Below are positions 26,629 through 35,391 of a stretch of 64,000 bases of DNA, in pieces (the stretch's first letter is position 1; every line of letters starts with the position of its first letter). A model generated the notes under the pieces. The model searched no databases and was not told the origin of the DNA. It saw nothing but the letters and a program-made list of their open reading frames with translations. The stretch is taken from assembly GCF_000177375.1 (NCBI RefSeq), contig NZ_ADFR01000009.1, positions 62,001-126,000 on the forward strand. Direction: 5' to 3'. The stretch comes from Bulleidia extructa W1219 (GTDB taxonomy: Bacteria; Bacillota_I; Bacilli_A; Erysipelotrichales; Erysipelotrichaceae). A program made the translations under genes and the position numbers.

Positions 26629-27381
26629 CTATAATTTAGCTGATTTTGTTGCAATATATGTTTTAATATTCAGTTCATGCAGCCTACCAAAACCATTTGT
26701 ATCCTCATACATATCAAGCAAAGTAAACCCTGCCTTTAATTGTCCGCCTATCTGCTCCGTCATATTGTGAGAAAACTGCATTCCGGATTTTTCTTTAATC
26801 ATATATTCTTTAGCCACTTTATCTTTTAATGGATTAAAAGGCATTTTCCAAATAATTTCTTTTTCTTCATTATCCACAATGTAATTTATCTCATTATTTA
26901 AACCCGCAAGAAGAATACCACCCTTTTTCAGAACTCTATAGGCTTCATTAAAAACATGTTGCACATCTTCAACATAACAGTTAGAAACCGGATGAAACAC
27001 TATATCAAAAGTTTCATTTTCAAAAGGCAAAATTTTTGTCATATCTCCTTCAATAGCTTTAATATTATAGCCTTCTCTTTCAGCAATTAAAAATTCGCTT
27101 TCTATTTGCTTTGAAGAATAATCAAGTACAGTACAATCTGCCCCTAATGCATTAAATATAGGCATTTGTTGCCCTCCACCTGATGCTAAACCTAAGAGTT
27201 TTTTTCCTTTTAAATCCCCAAGCCACTCATGTGGAACTGAAACAGTCGGAGTAAGAAAAATCCTCCATTCTCCATTTTTTGCATTAATGTACTCATCATG
27301 CGAAATTGATTTCCCCCATTCCCAGCCTTCTTCAACCCATCTGTCAATAGTTTCTTTGTTTATATCCTGATATGTTTTCAT
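26629..27381 (-). CDS. Class I SAM-dependent methyltransferase
   Basis: A 250-residue UbiE-like small-molecule methyltransferase. Motif I is LLGLASGGGQQMPIFNALGA at about 60-80, followed by VLDYSSKQIE, IKAIEGDMTKILPFENETFD and AYRVLKKGGILLAG. The substrate is unknown; such genes are frequent cargo in Firmicute mobile elements. A GGAGA ribosome site precedes the ATG and a TATAAT-like -10 lies about 70 bases upstream. Confidence 0.88.
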   Translation of the reverse strand: MKTYQDINKETIDRWVEEGWEWGKSISHDEYINAKNGEWRIFLTPTVSVPHEWLGDLKGKKLLGLASGGGQQMPIFNALGADCTVLDYSSKQIESEFLIAEREGYNIKAIEGDMTKILPFENETFDIVFHPVSNCYVEDVQHVFNEAYRVLKKGGILLAGLNNEINYIVDNEEKEIIWKMPFNPLKDKVAKEYMIKEKSGMQFSHNMTEQIGGQLKAGFTLLDMYEDTNGFGRLHELNIKTYIATKSAKL

Positions 27382-27502
27382 TATTTCGCTTATCTCCTGA
27401 ACAATTTTGGAGTTTATTTCTCTAACTATTTACTAATATTATACTATTCTTCCCGTTCCGATTGTACTACCTTTAACCGCTTATCTTGCCGGTTATTTTA
27501 TC

Positions 27503-27530
27503 AAAAAAGTAAGTCATCATTTGACTTACT
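27503..27530 (-). terminator. Terminator of the lipoprotein operon
   Basis: The perfect 9-bp stem AGTAAGTCA/TGACTTACT (27508-27530) is followed by T6 on the minus strand. It overlaps the last codons of the lipoprotein gene. Confidence 0.85.
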
Positions 27531-28116
27531 TTGCGATTTTTTGAAAAATACGAATGTAAATATTTTGCAGTTCTTTCTTTTGTTCTTCACTCATCTGTGA
27601 ATCTTCACTAGTAATCTCATAGCTTTTTAATAAAGAGGTATGTTCCGCTACAGGAACACCATCCCGTATCGCCACCACTAATGGCACATAGAAACCATCG
27701 GTATTATCCCCTGTTTTTTGAAGAATTGGCGATAATTTAGCTAAAGCTGAATTGATATCCAATTCATTTGCCTTCGTTGTGTCCACATAATAGACTGAAA
27801 CGCCCGTTCTCTTCATCGCTTCATTCAATTCCGGAACAGCCCTGATACAATAGGCACACTTGGTATATCCAAAATACACAATACCCGTTCCTTTTTCATT
27901 GATCAAACGCAACGCCTCTTTTGTACTTACTTCTTTAAAATCAGCTTTCTTCCCCCGAATCCACTTATAACCACTCATATCTGCTTGACTGGATTTGAGT
28001 TCCAACTTATAGTCAGCTTCAATTTTTTGATCTACTTTTGGCTCTTGATAACTATTGGTACAACCACCTAATAAACTGAGTGCCAGTAAAATCAATATCA
28101 CTTTTTTTATATTCAT
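27526..28116 (-). CDS. Thioredoxin-like lipoprotein with CXXC
   Basis: About 196 residues. The N-terminus MNIKKVILILLALSLLGGC is a lipoprotein signal peptide with lipobox LGGC. A thioredoxin-fold domain has VYFGYTKCAYCIRAVPELNE (CAYC active site) and the cis-Pro-like FYVPLVVAIRDG. It likely acts as a membrane-anchored thiol oxidoreductase outside the cell. An ATG at 28140 is possible, but 28116 puts the signal peptide at the start. It is paralogous to the gene just upstream. Confidence 0.85.
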   Translation of the reverse strand: MNIKKVILILLALSLLGGCTNSYQEPKVDQKIEADYKLELKSSQADMSGYKWIRGKKADFKEVSTKEALRLINEKGTGIVYFGYTKCAYCIRAVPELNEAMKRTGVSVYYVDTTKANELDINSALAKLSPILQKTGDNTDGFYVPLVVAIRDGVPVAEHTSLLKSYEITSEDSQMSEEQKKELQNIYIRIFQKIAK

Positions 28117-28126
28117 CTGATCCCTC

Positions 28127-28723
28127 TCACTTAGATGCAATCTTTCGAAACATCTCTAAATAACGATTTTGAACCTCTTTTTTCACCTCAGAACTCAAAC
28201 TATCTTTTTCATCTTTAATGATTTGATTATTCTTCAACGAAATCTGACCATCCACTATCACTCCTTGCTTAACAACCACTACAAACGGCGTCAAGAAAAT
28301 TGAATGGCCATTTTTATCTTTTTTTAAAAAAGGTTTTAAAATCTTAACCATGGTTTGATACTCTTTTTCCTGAATTTCTTCATTGGTATTAATGTAATAC
28401 ACCGTTACATTGCTACGTTTCATCGCTTCGTTCAATTCCGGAAGTAACACTTGATCATAAAGACTTTCTACTTTCCCAAAATAAAACACACCTGTTCCTT
28501 TATCTTGGATGAACTTCAAAGCTTGTTGAAAGCTCACCTTTTGAAAAGAACCTAACTTTCCTTGTAGCTTAGCATAAGCCTTCGCCTCTAAACGATCACC
28601 TTTCAGTGAAACGGAAGACTCAATTTTCAACGGTGTATCCACCTTTGGCTCTTGATAACCTTTTTTTGCAGAACAAGCACTCAAACAAATAGCCATCCAA
28701 AAACAAAGACTATTCTTTTTCAT
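28127..28723 (-). CDS. Thioredoxin-like lipoprotein paralogue lacking CXXC
   Basis: A 198-residue lipoprotein (signal peptide ending LSAC). It shares with the next gene the blocks YQEPKVD, GTGxxYFG, LPELNEAMKRS/T and the same C-terminal QNRYLEMFRKIA. At the active-site position it reads VYFGKVESLYDQVLLPEL-like sequence, so both cysteines are lost. It arose by tandem duplication and probably has a binding rather than redox role. It overlaps the kinase gene by 14 bases. Confidence 0.8.
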   Translation of the reverse strand: MKKNSLCFWMAICLSACSAKKGYQEPKVDTPLKIESSVSLKGDRLEAKAYAKLQGKLGSFQKVSFQQALKFIQDKGTGVFYFGKVESLYDQVLLPELNEAMKRSNVTVYYINTNEEIQEKEYQTMVKILKPFLKKDKNGHSIFLTPFVVVVKQGVIVDGQISLKNNQIIKDEKDSLSSEVKKEVQNRYLEMFRKIASK

Positions 28724-29642
28724 CTTCCAACCTCGTCACTTCAATGCTTTCAAATTGTTGATTGATTCTCTCCATCGTTGCTAAGCTTTTCGAATAAGCG
28801 GTAGCGGAACCGCAACCTGCCGCAAAACGGAAACTTTCCATTCCATCATAAGAACGCTGATAATTCATTAAAAAACCAGCTACGATTGAATCACCAACAC
28901 CAACCGTATTCACTCGCTGTTCCCCATCGCTTAAGGGAGCCTTAAAACTACCTTCTTCACTAATATAAAGAGCGTTTTTCTTACTCTCCAGAATGATCAC
29001 ATGACAAGCCCCTTTCGCTAATAAAGATTGGCCATGCGCCACTAATTCATCCCGACTTACTGAATGCCCTACTTTTTCCTGATATTCTTCTAAATTAAAT
29101 TTCACCAGAAAAGGTTTAAAAGACAAAGATTTTTCAACAATCATAGAATCACAATCATCTAAGACAAGTTTCACTCCATCTTCTGCCTCATGACATAAAA
29201 TATCCACGACCTCATTTTCTAAATAAGAAGGGGTCGAACCGGCTAGCACAAAGTAATCCCCTTCATAAAGAGAACTTACTTTTTCCGCTAGACTCTTCAT
29301 ATCGTCATGGGTAATATACGGACCTGCCGCATTGTAGTTTGTATGTGTTGGGGCATGAGCTTTTACATTAATGCGTGTCATTCCATCAATATAAACAAAA
29401 GAAGGTCGAATTTGTTCATATTTTTGTAATAAAGAAATATAGAAGTCTTTTGTGAAACCACCCAAGAAGCCAAAAGCACGACTAGGAATATGAAGATTAT
29501 TCAAAACAATCGATACATTGACTCCTTTTCCACCAGCTTCATAATATTCTAAGTTCGAACGATTCGTTTTACCAAGTTCAATTTCTTTTTCAAATTCCAG
29601 ATAATAATCTAAAGATGGATTTAAGGTACAAGTTCCAATCAT
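28710..29642 (-). CDS. 1-phosphofructokinase-type sugar kinase (PfkB family)
   Basis: A 310-residue ribokinase-family enzyme of the FruK/LacC group. It has CTLNPSLDYYLE at the start, the glycine-rich substrate motif YEAGGKGVNVSIVLNNL, and the second PfkB signature VNTVGVGDSIVAGF with the catalytic Asp in GVGDS (usually GAGDS). It likely phosphorylates fructose-1-phosphate or tagatose-6-phosphate. No PTS genes are adjacent, so the substrate stays open. It overlaps pepT by 4 bases. Confidence 0.88.
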   Translation of the reverse strand: MIGTCTLNPSLDYYLEFEKEIELGKTNRSNLEYYEAGGKGVNVSIVLNNLHIPSRAFGFLGGFTKDFYISLLQKYEQIRPSFVYIDGMTRINVKAHAPTHTNYNAAGPYITHDDMKSLAEKVSSLYEGDYFVLAGSTPSYLENEVVDILCHEAEDGVKLVLDDCDSMIVEKSLSFKPFLVKFNLEEYQEKVGHSVSRDELVAHGQSLLAKGACHVIILESKKNALYISEEGSFKAPLSDGEQRVNTVGVGDSIVAGFLMNYQRSYDGMESFRFAAGCGSATAYSKSLATMERINQQFESIEVTRLEDEKE

Positions 29643-30859
29643 AGTTCTGCCACATCTTTCACAATTTGGACAATCACTTGGATGGCCTCTAACATTTCAT
29701 CTAAAACCAGATATTCATAAGGGCCATGGAAATTTGCTCCTCCTGCACCCAGATTAGGACAAGGTAATCCCATATAACTCAATTGAGCTCCATCCGTCCC
29801 TCCTCGAATTGGAGTACGAACAGCCTGTATCCCTACTTTTTCCATTGCTTTTTGAGCAATCTGTACCACTTGTGGATATTTCTCCAAAACCAATTTCATA
29901 TTGCGATACGAATCGGTAAATTCTACCGTGCAAATTTCTTGACCCACCTGTTTATTGAGAAGTTGTGAAGCTGATTTTAATAATTCTTTCTGTTCTTGAA
30001 GTCGATTGAAATCGTGATCACGTAAAATATATTCCAAAGTCGCCTCTGTCGTATTTCCATTTACTTCAAGCAAATGAATAAATCCTTCTCTAGCTTCTGT
30101 GTGCTCGGGGCTTAAAGCATCGGGAATCATCGTTTGAAACACACAAGCTTGTTTTGCTGCATTAATCATTCGATTTTTTGCACTGCCCGGGTGAATAGAG
30201 TTACCTGAAATTTTAATCACAGCACTGGCCGCATTAAAATTCTCATCTTCTAACTCTTCAATGTCACCACCATCTATCGTATACGCAAAATCAGCTCCAA
30301 AATTTTCAACATCAAAGTATTTTGGCCCATTTCCAATTTCTTCATCCGGAGTAAAACCAATGCAAATCTTACCATGCTTGATTTCAGGGTGTTCCACTAA
30401 ATATTTCATAGCTTCCATGATAGCGGTCACTCCTGCTTTATCATCAGCTCCTAACAAAGATGTTCCATCCGTCACAACCAACGTTTTACCCACTTTACGC
30501 TTTAAAGCCGGATATTCTTCCGGGCTCATGTGTCGTTGTTCATTCAATACAATAACACCGCCATCATAGTTTTCAATAACTCTTGGGTGAATGTTTTGAC
30601 CATTAAAATCAGGTGCTGTATCCATATGAGCAATAAATCCAACGCTTGGTCCATTCACATCCGCATTCGCTTCTAACTCTGCATACACATAACAATGTTC
30701 TTCCACACGGACATGGCTTAGACCAATTTCCTTTAAATCTTTTTCTAATTGACGAGCCATATTCCATTGATGATCTGAAGAAGGGGTTATATCTTCCCTT
30801 TTCGGATTGGATGTACTCGGAATCGTAATATAACGAATAAATCTTTCCAAAGCTGTCAT
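29639..30859 (-). CDS. pepT: Peptidase T (tripeptide aminopeptidase)
   Basis: This 406-residue M20B zinc aminopeptidase releases the N-terminal residue from tripeptides in the cytoplasm. Zinc and catalytic motifs are GFIAHMDTAPDFNG, LLGADDKAGVTAIMEA, GFTPDEEIGNG and AYTIDGGDIEELE, with the C-terminal RGGTDGAQLSYMGLPCPNLG. Length is standard and the GGAGG site is 6 bases before the ATG. Confidence 0.96.
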   Translation of the reverse strand: MTALERFIRYITIPSTSNPKREDITPSSDHQWNMARQLEKDLKEIGLSHVRVEEHCYVYAELEANADVNGPSVGFIAHMDTAPDFNGQNIHPRVIENYDGGVIVLNEQRHMSPEEYPALKRKVGKTLVVTDGTSLLGADDKAGVTAIMEAMKYLVEHPEIKHGKICIGFTPDEEIGNGPKYFDVENFGADFAYTIDGGDIEELEDENFNAASAVIKISGNSIHPGSAKNRMINAAKQACVFQTMIPDALSPEHTEAREGFIHLLEVNGNTTEATLEYILRDHDFNRLQEQKELLKSASQLLNKQVGQEICTVEFTDSYRNMKLVLEKYPQVVQIAQKAMEKVGIQAVRTPIRGGTDGAQLSYMGLPCPNLGAGGANFHGPYEYLVLDEMLEAIQVIVQIVKDVAEL

Positions 30860-30969
30860 ATCATGACCTCCTATGTAAAATCATCCTAATTTTATCATGA
30901 TTATGAAGAAGCTTTCATCTTGGTACTTCTAATTTCAAAAACATACTTTCTTATAGAATCTTTCCAGAT

Positions 30970-31017
30970 AGATAAAAAACTACTCCATAGGTTCTTTTCC
31001 AACATATGAAATAGTTT
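30970..31017 (-). terminator. Terminator after typA
   Basis: The outer stem AAACTA/TAGTTT and inner CATA/TATG pairing lie between 30973 and 31017, followed by T6 on the minus strand just past the typA stop. Confidence 0.65.
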
Positions 31018-31025
31018 CACCTTTT

Positions 31026-32864
31026 TTATTTGCCTTCTTCTCTTTCAATACGACCAATATCACGAGCATGTCGACGACGATCAATTTCTGTTAACCATTT
31101 TTTACGAATACGAATGTTTTCCGGTGTAATTTCAACCAATTCATCATCATTGATAAATTCAATCGCTGTTTCAAGTGTTAATTGGCGAGGTGGCACAAGC
31201 TTCATCGCTTCATCATTTCCAGTTGAGCGAACAGCTGTCATCTTCTTGTTTTTCAATGGATTGACACCCATATCCATATTCTTAGACGACACACCGATAA
31301 TCATGCCTTCATACACCGGAGTTTGTGCCCCAATAAACAATTGACCACGTTCTTGAATATTCCATAAAGCATAAGTCATGGCTCCACCTGTATCTGTAGA
31401 AATTAAAGCTCCATTTTCACGCTGTGGAATTTCACCCTTGTATGGTTCATAACCTGAAAGGCGTTGAACTAATGTTCCTTCCCCATGTGTCATATTGATG
31501 AAATCTGAACGGAAACCAATCAAACCACGAGTAGGAACGGAATAGGTAATGCGAGTATAGCTACCAATATCCTCCATATTTTGCATTATTCCTTTACGCA
31601 AGTTTAGACTGGAAATAACTGAACCGGAGTATTCCGTAGGCACATCAATCACTACTTCTTCAATCGGCTCCAAAGTATGTCCGTTTTCTTTCTTTAAAAT
31701 AACCTCCGGACGAGAAACCGCAATTTCATAGCCTTCACGACGCATCTGTTCCAAAAGAATCGTTAAATGCAATTCGCCACGACCGGAAACTTTAAACGTA
31801 TCGGTTGAATCCGTATCTTCTACTCGTAAGCCTACATTTACTTCCAACTCTTTTTCCAAGCGTTCCCGGATATTACGGGATGTCACAAACTTACCTTCCT
31901 GACCTGCAAAAGGAGAATCGTTCACCATAAAATTCATTGATAATGTTGGCTCTTCGATTTTCAACTCAGGCATTGGATCGGGAGCTCCTATAGGACACAA
32001 AGTATCTCCAATATTGATATCTGAAATGCCAGAAATCATACAAATTTCCCCACATTGAATTTCATCTTGAGCCACACGACTCAATCCTTTGTATACAAAA
32101 ATTTGATTGGTTTTACCATTTTTAACTGTACCATTTGCATTCGCTACAGTCACTTGACTGGCTGCTTTTAACGTTCCTTTATAGACACGCCCAATTCCCA
32201 ATCGACCAATGTAATCATCATAAGCTAATGCTGATACTTGCATTTGAAGGGGTTCTTCCATTAAATTCGGATAGGCTTGAGTATGATGAATGATGGTTTC
32301 AAACAAAGGAACGATATCAGTGTTAGTGTCCTCTTTTTCATATCGAACAATTCCATCTCGTGCGATACCATACAAAATTGGGAAATCTAATTGATCATCG
32401 CTAGCATTCAATTCTAAGAAAAGATCATAAACTTCATCAATAACTTCATCCACTCTGGCTTCGGCTTTATCTAATTTATTGATTAATAAAATTGGTTTTA
32501 ATCCACATTCTAAACTTTTTTGTAAAACAAAACGTGTTTGAGGCATTGGTCCTTCTGCTGAATCGACTAACAAGATAACTGTATCAACCGTCTTAATAAT
32601 GCGTTCTACTTCGGAAGAAAAGTCGGCGTGACCAGGTGTATCTACAATATTGATTTTATAGTCCTTATAAGTGACGGAACAATTCTTGGAATAAATAGTG
32701 ATCCCTCTTTCACGCTCCAAATCGTTAGAATCCATCACTAAATCTGCAACCTCCTCATTATCTCGGAAGACATGACTTTGGTGTAAAAACGCATCTACAA
32801 GTGTTGATTTACCGGCATCTACGTGTGCAATTACCGCAATATTAATAATTTTTTTATAGTCCAT
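31026..32864 (-). CDS. typA: Ribosome-associated GTPase TypA/BipA
   Basis: This 612-residue translational GTPase of the EF-G family binds 70S ribosomes and helps assembly or stress growth. G motifs are AHVDAGKSTL, RGITI, DTPGHADF and NKLDKAEA. Domains II and V follow and the BipA-specific C-terminus is present (TGGAMTYALWNIQERGQLFI, KLVPPRQLTLETAIEFI). Length is standard. Confidence 0.97.
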   Translation of the reverse strand: MDYKKIINIAVIAHVDAGKSTLVDAFLHQSHVFRDNEEVADLVMDSNDLERERGITIYSKNCSVTYKDYKINIVDTPGHADFSSEVERIIKTVDTVILLVDSAEGPMPQTRFVLQKSLECGLKPILLINKLDKAEARVDEVIDEVYDLFLELNASDDQLDFPILYGIARDGIVRYEKEDTNTDIVPLFETIIHHTQAYPNLMEEPLQMQVSALAYDDYIGRLGIGRVYKGTLKAASQVTVANANGTVKNGKTNQIFVYKGLSRVAQDEIQCGEICMISGISDINIGDTLCPIGAPDPMPELKIEEPTLSMNFMVNDSPFAGQEGKFVTSRNIRERLEKELEVNVGLRVEDTDSTDTFKVSGRGELHLTILLEQMRREGYEIAVSRPEVILKKENGHTLEPIEEVVIDVPTEYSGSVISSLNLRKGIMQNMEDIGSYTRITYSVPTRGLIGFRSDFINMTHGEGTLVQRLSGYEPYKGEIPQRENGALISTDTGGAMTYALWNIQERGQLFIGAQTPVYEGMIIGVSSKNMDMGVNPLKNKKMTAVRSTGNDEAMKLVPPRQLTLETAIEFINDDELVEITPENIRIRKKWLTEIDRRRHARDIGRIEREEGK

Positions 32865-32978
32865 CCCTTTGCCCCTTTCTTTCTCATAAAAGCCTTATAA
32901 TTTTAGTCGTATTTACCTTGAAATACAAGTGTCGCACTACTTTCCCATCTTTTTATTTTCAAAACAAAGAGAGCTTGC

Positions 32979-32984
32979 TATAAT
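32979..32984 (+). promoter_or_regulatory. Extended -10 promoter of tRNA-Leu
   Basis: TGCTATAAT ends 9 bases before the mature tRNA start. It is an extended -10 element with a weak -35. Confidence 0.6.
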
Positions 32985-32993
32985 GATGGCACT

Positions 32994-33074
32994 GCACCGG
33001 TGGTGGAATGGTAGACACGTACGCTTGAGGGGCGTATGAGGTAACTCATGCAAGTTCGAGTCTTGTTCGGTGCA
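32994..33074 (+). tRNA. tRNA-Leu (anticodon GAG)
   Basis: An 81-base tRNA with acceptor GCACCGG/TCGGTGC, anticodon loop TTGAGGG between TACGC and GCGTA stems, a long variable arm (class II) and a T-arm ending AGTTCGAGTCTTG. The discriminator is A and CCA is not encoded. The prophage begins within about 160 bases of its 3' end. Confidence 0.95.
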
Positions 33075-33090
33075 TTTTAGCTTATTCTGA

Positions 33091-33118
33091 AAGTCCTTAT
33101 TTTAAGGGCTTTTTATTA
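33091..33118 (+). terminator. Terminator of tRNA-Leu
   Basis: A 9-bp stem AAGTCCTTA/TAAGGGCTT with a 3-base loop, then T5. Confidence 0.8.
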
Positions 33119-33191
33119 TATTTTTTCTATTTTGGAGAACATTTTAGAGAACAAATCATTTTTCCCCTTTCCTTATTTTAATATAGAGCAA

Positions 33192-33224
33192 TAAAAAATA
33201 GCCTACCCCCATGCGGAGTAGGCT
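33192..33224 (-). terminator. Terminator of the prophage late operon
   Basis: The stem AGCCTAC/GTAGGCT (33200-33206/33218-33224) is followed by T6 on the minus strand, just past the holin stop. Confidence 0.8.
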
Positions 33225-33232
33225 TTACTATA

Positions 33233-33703
33233 CTATTCTTTATTTTCTGAATTAATTTGAGGTTGTGCTTCTGCTTTCTGTTTTAAAGCATCTAAGGCTT
33301 TGGTTATAACGGCGGGCATTGGAAGTCCCATCAATCCGAAGTTTTCAATAATTGAAATTCCTTCGCTTGCGATAAAGCCGGTGACTACGGCGTTTCTAAT
33401 AATTTCCATGCCGGTTACTTTTTCTAATTGAACAGCCATGTACACAATCACTAAAATGCCGCCTTTTCTAAACAACCCTTTTAAGGCTGCACGGCTTTCT
33501 AAAGTCCCAGTCTTTGATTTTGGTGAAGCTTTAAATACACCGGCAGTGATGAGCCCGGTAATGTAATCGATACTCATAAATGCAATTAAAGCCGTCAACA
33601 TCACATCTCCACCGCCTAAAGCTGTGGCGATCGTTCCACAAACAATAGCGACAGCCCCAAAGGCTCTTTCACTCATTCCTAAAAAACTATCTATTTTATC
33701 CAT
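33233..33703 (-). CDS. Phage holin (holin 4/TcdE-like family)
   Basis: A 156-residue membrane protein with three to four hydrophobic segments and the family signature MSIDYITGLITAGVFKASPK followed by a conserved LFRKGGILVIVYMAV. Holins open the membrane for endolysin release. It ends the late operon and lies directly downstream of the endolysin gene. Confidence 0.9.
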   Translation of the reverse strand: MDKIDSFLGMSERAFGAVAIVCGTIATALGGGDVMLTALIAFMSIDYITGLITAGVFKASPKSKTGTLESRAALKGLFRKGGILVIVYMAVQLEKVTGMEIIRNAVVTGFIASEGISIIENFGLMGLPMPAVITKALDALKQKAEAQPQINSENKE

Positions 33704-33715
33704 TTTATTTTCCTC

Positions 33716-34723
33716 TTACTTTCTCAAATTCGATACTTTGATAGCACAAGTAACTGTGCCATTCACACCAATAACGGCTCTATCACCTCTTAATTCCATG
33801 ACGGTGTAGCGATCGTAATACAAAGCAATTCTTGTGCCGTTGTAATCAACTGGATTGATGACCTTGACACTATCCCCAACCTTAATAGCAGATGAACTGC
33901 TAGAAGAGCTATTAAACATAGAATTTACTTTAGATTGAACTGCTTCATAGTTATATCCTGCTTTAGTCAATCTTTCCTTACGTTCCACACCGTTCCCCCA
34001 TTTACCCGCGATCACTTCTGTTGCTAGTTCGCTGATGGACTTAGATGGTGGTTTTTGTGTTGAATCTTCTGTTTTAGCCCCTTTAGGATTAGCGTATTTA
34101 TCCCAAGCCTCACTATCACCGTAAAATTTATTGACGTCTAAACGACCACTATATCCTTGAACGTAGGTAGTGGATGAATATTGACGAATAGCACAAGCGT
34201 ATGCCCCTTCATTCCATGGATTCCCTTGATACCCGATGTGAGTATCTGTGTCGGCGTATTGTGCGATATGTAAGCCGCAGTTAAAGCGTTTTCCAACTTC
34301 CGCTACCTTCGCATAATCCTTGGCACCAGCATAAATCATAGGTGGTACGCCGGTTAGTTCAATAAACCGTTCAACCCACGCCGACAGATAGCTATAATCA
34401 CCAAACACTGAATTGTCGTCATTTTCCCAGTCAACCATAGGGATCCCTTTATGAAGATATCCTTTTGTGTTATTCACGAAGAATTCAGCCTCTTCTTTTG
34501 CCGACTTGCGACCTCTAATATAGTGCATATAGCCCATCTTTTTCCCTCGTGCTAAACACTTTTGAATCATGCCATCAGCACCCGGCCAGACTGAATTAAT
34601 AATCCCATTGACTGTTAATTCTCCACCACCCCATGTGCATTGAACAATTAAAAAATCATAATCCACTACACTTGGGTTAAAATCCGACTTCCAATTACTA
34701 ATATCAATACCTCTTAAACTCAT
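33716..34723 (-). CDS. Endolysin, GH25 muramidase with cell-wall-binding domains
   Basis: About 335 residues from MSLRGIDISNWKSDF, which follows an AGAGGAAAAG site; 12 upstream codons are probably not translated. The GH25 catalytic domain (1-205) shows GIDISNW, MVDWENDD (acidic pair) and QYSSTTYVQGYSGRLDVNKF. A CW_7/Cpl-7-like repeat follows (VIAGKWGNGVERKERLTKAG), then a poly-Ser linker and an SH3-like end. It cleaves the glycan backbone of peptidoglycan. No signal peptide is seen, so it depends on the holin. Confidence 0.92.
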   Translation of the reverse strand: MSLRGIDISNWKSDFNPSVVDYDFLIVQCTWGGGELTVNGIINSVWPGADGMIQKCLARGKKMGYMHYIRGRKSAKEEAEFFVNNTKGYLHKGIPMVDWENDDNSVFGDYSYLSAWVERFIELTGVPPMIYAGAKDYAKVAEVGKRFNCGLHIAQYADTDTHIGYQGNPWNEGAYACAIRQYSSTTYVQGYSGRLDVNKFYGDSEAWDKYANPKGAKTEDSTQKPPSKSISELATEVIAGKWGNGVERKERLTKAGYNYEAVQSKVNSMFNSSSSSSSAIKVGDSVKVINPVDYNGTRIALYYDRYTVMELRGDRAVIGVNGTVTCAIKVSNLRK

Positions 34724-34746
34724 AATTCTTTTCCTCTCTTTCTTTC

Positions 34747-35379
34747 TTATTCTTCCCACTTACCAATTAGTTCCCAGTTCTTAGGATCGCTAAATGGTGA
34801 ACCGTCGTTACCGGATTTATTAATTCTTCGATAGACTTTATCGCCGAAAAGCACGTAATCACCTATCGCATAAGTTTTATCTGCTTCATAAAAGGCGGGC
34901 TTTTCTTTTGGTAGGTTCGGGTTCTTTGGCTTATCCGGCTTGTTTTTAACTAATTCCCAGTACTCGCCTAAAAGTTGTGGTAAGGCTTGATAATCCTTTT
35001 TGTGCACTTTTTTGCAACGATACAAAATACCGTATTGACTTCTTAGATCGCCAACTTGGTAGGTATATCCGTCTTTATCGTCTCTGTAATTTGGATAGAA
35101 AGCCGAATACTTTTGTTTGGTGTCATCATCAGCCTTTTTCAAAGTATCCTGTACCAAAGGTTTAGCTTTTTCAATTTGAGTCTTTAAGATTTGTTCCTCA
35201 GTAGCTTCAAATAGCACCAACTTTAGCACGTACTTTTCTTCTTCTTTTGAAATTTCAAGACGATCCAAGTACTGATAGCCTAAGTCAGTTTCAATGACCG
35301 TCTTTGGCTTTAATTCGTCCAAGACTTCTTTGAAATCTGACAAGGAATCACGTTTAATTAATTTATTTTTGATTTTCAT
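34747..35379 (-). CDS. Phage protein with carbohydrate-binding modules
   Basis: A 210-residue protein. Two CBM5/12-like modules appear as YTYQVGDLRSQYGILYRCKK and AIGDYVLFGDKVYRRINKSG, each followed by a conserved Trp (YWELV, NWELIG), joined by a Pro/Lys linker. It is encoded between the tail fibre-type protein and the endolysin, so it is likely a baseplate or fibre accessory that binds cell-surface glycans. Confidence 0.7.
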   Translation of the reverse strand: MKIKNKLIKRDSLSDFKEVLDELKPKTVIETDLGYQYLDRLEISKEEEKYVLKLVLFEATEEQILKTQIEKAKPLVQDTLKKADDDTKQKYSAFYPNYRDDKDGYTYQVGDLRSQYGILYRCKKVHKKDYQALPQLLGEYWELVKNKPDKPKNPNLPKEKPAFYEADKTYAIGDYVLFGDKVYRRINKSGNDGSPFSDPKNWELIGKWEE

Positions 35380-35391
35380 TCTTCCTCTTTT

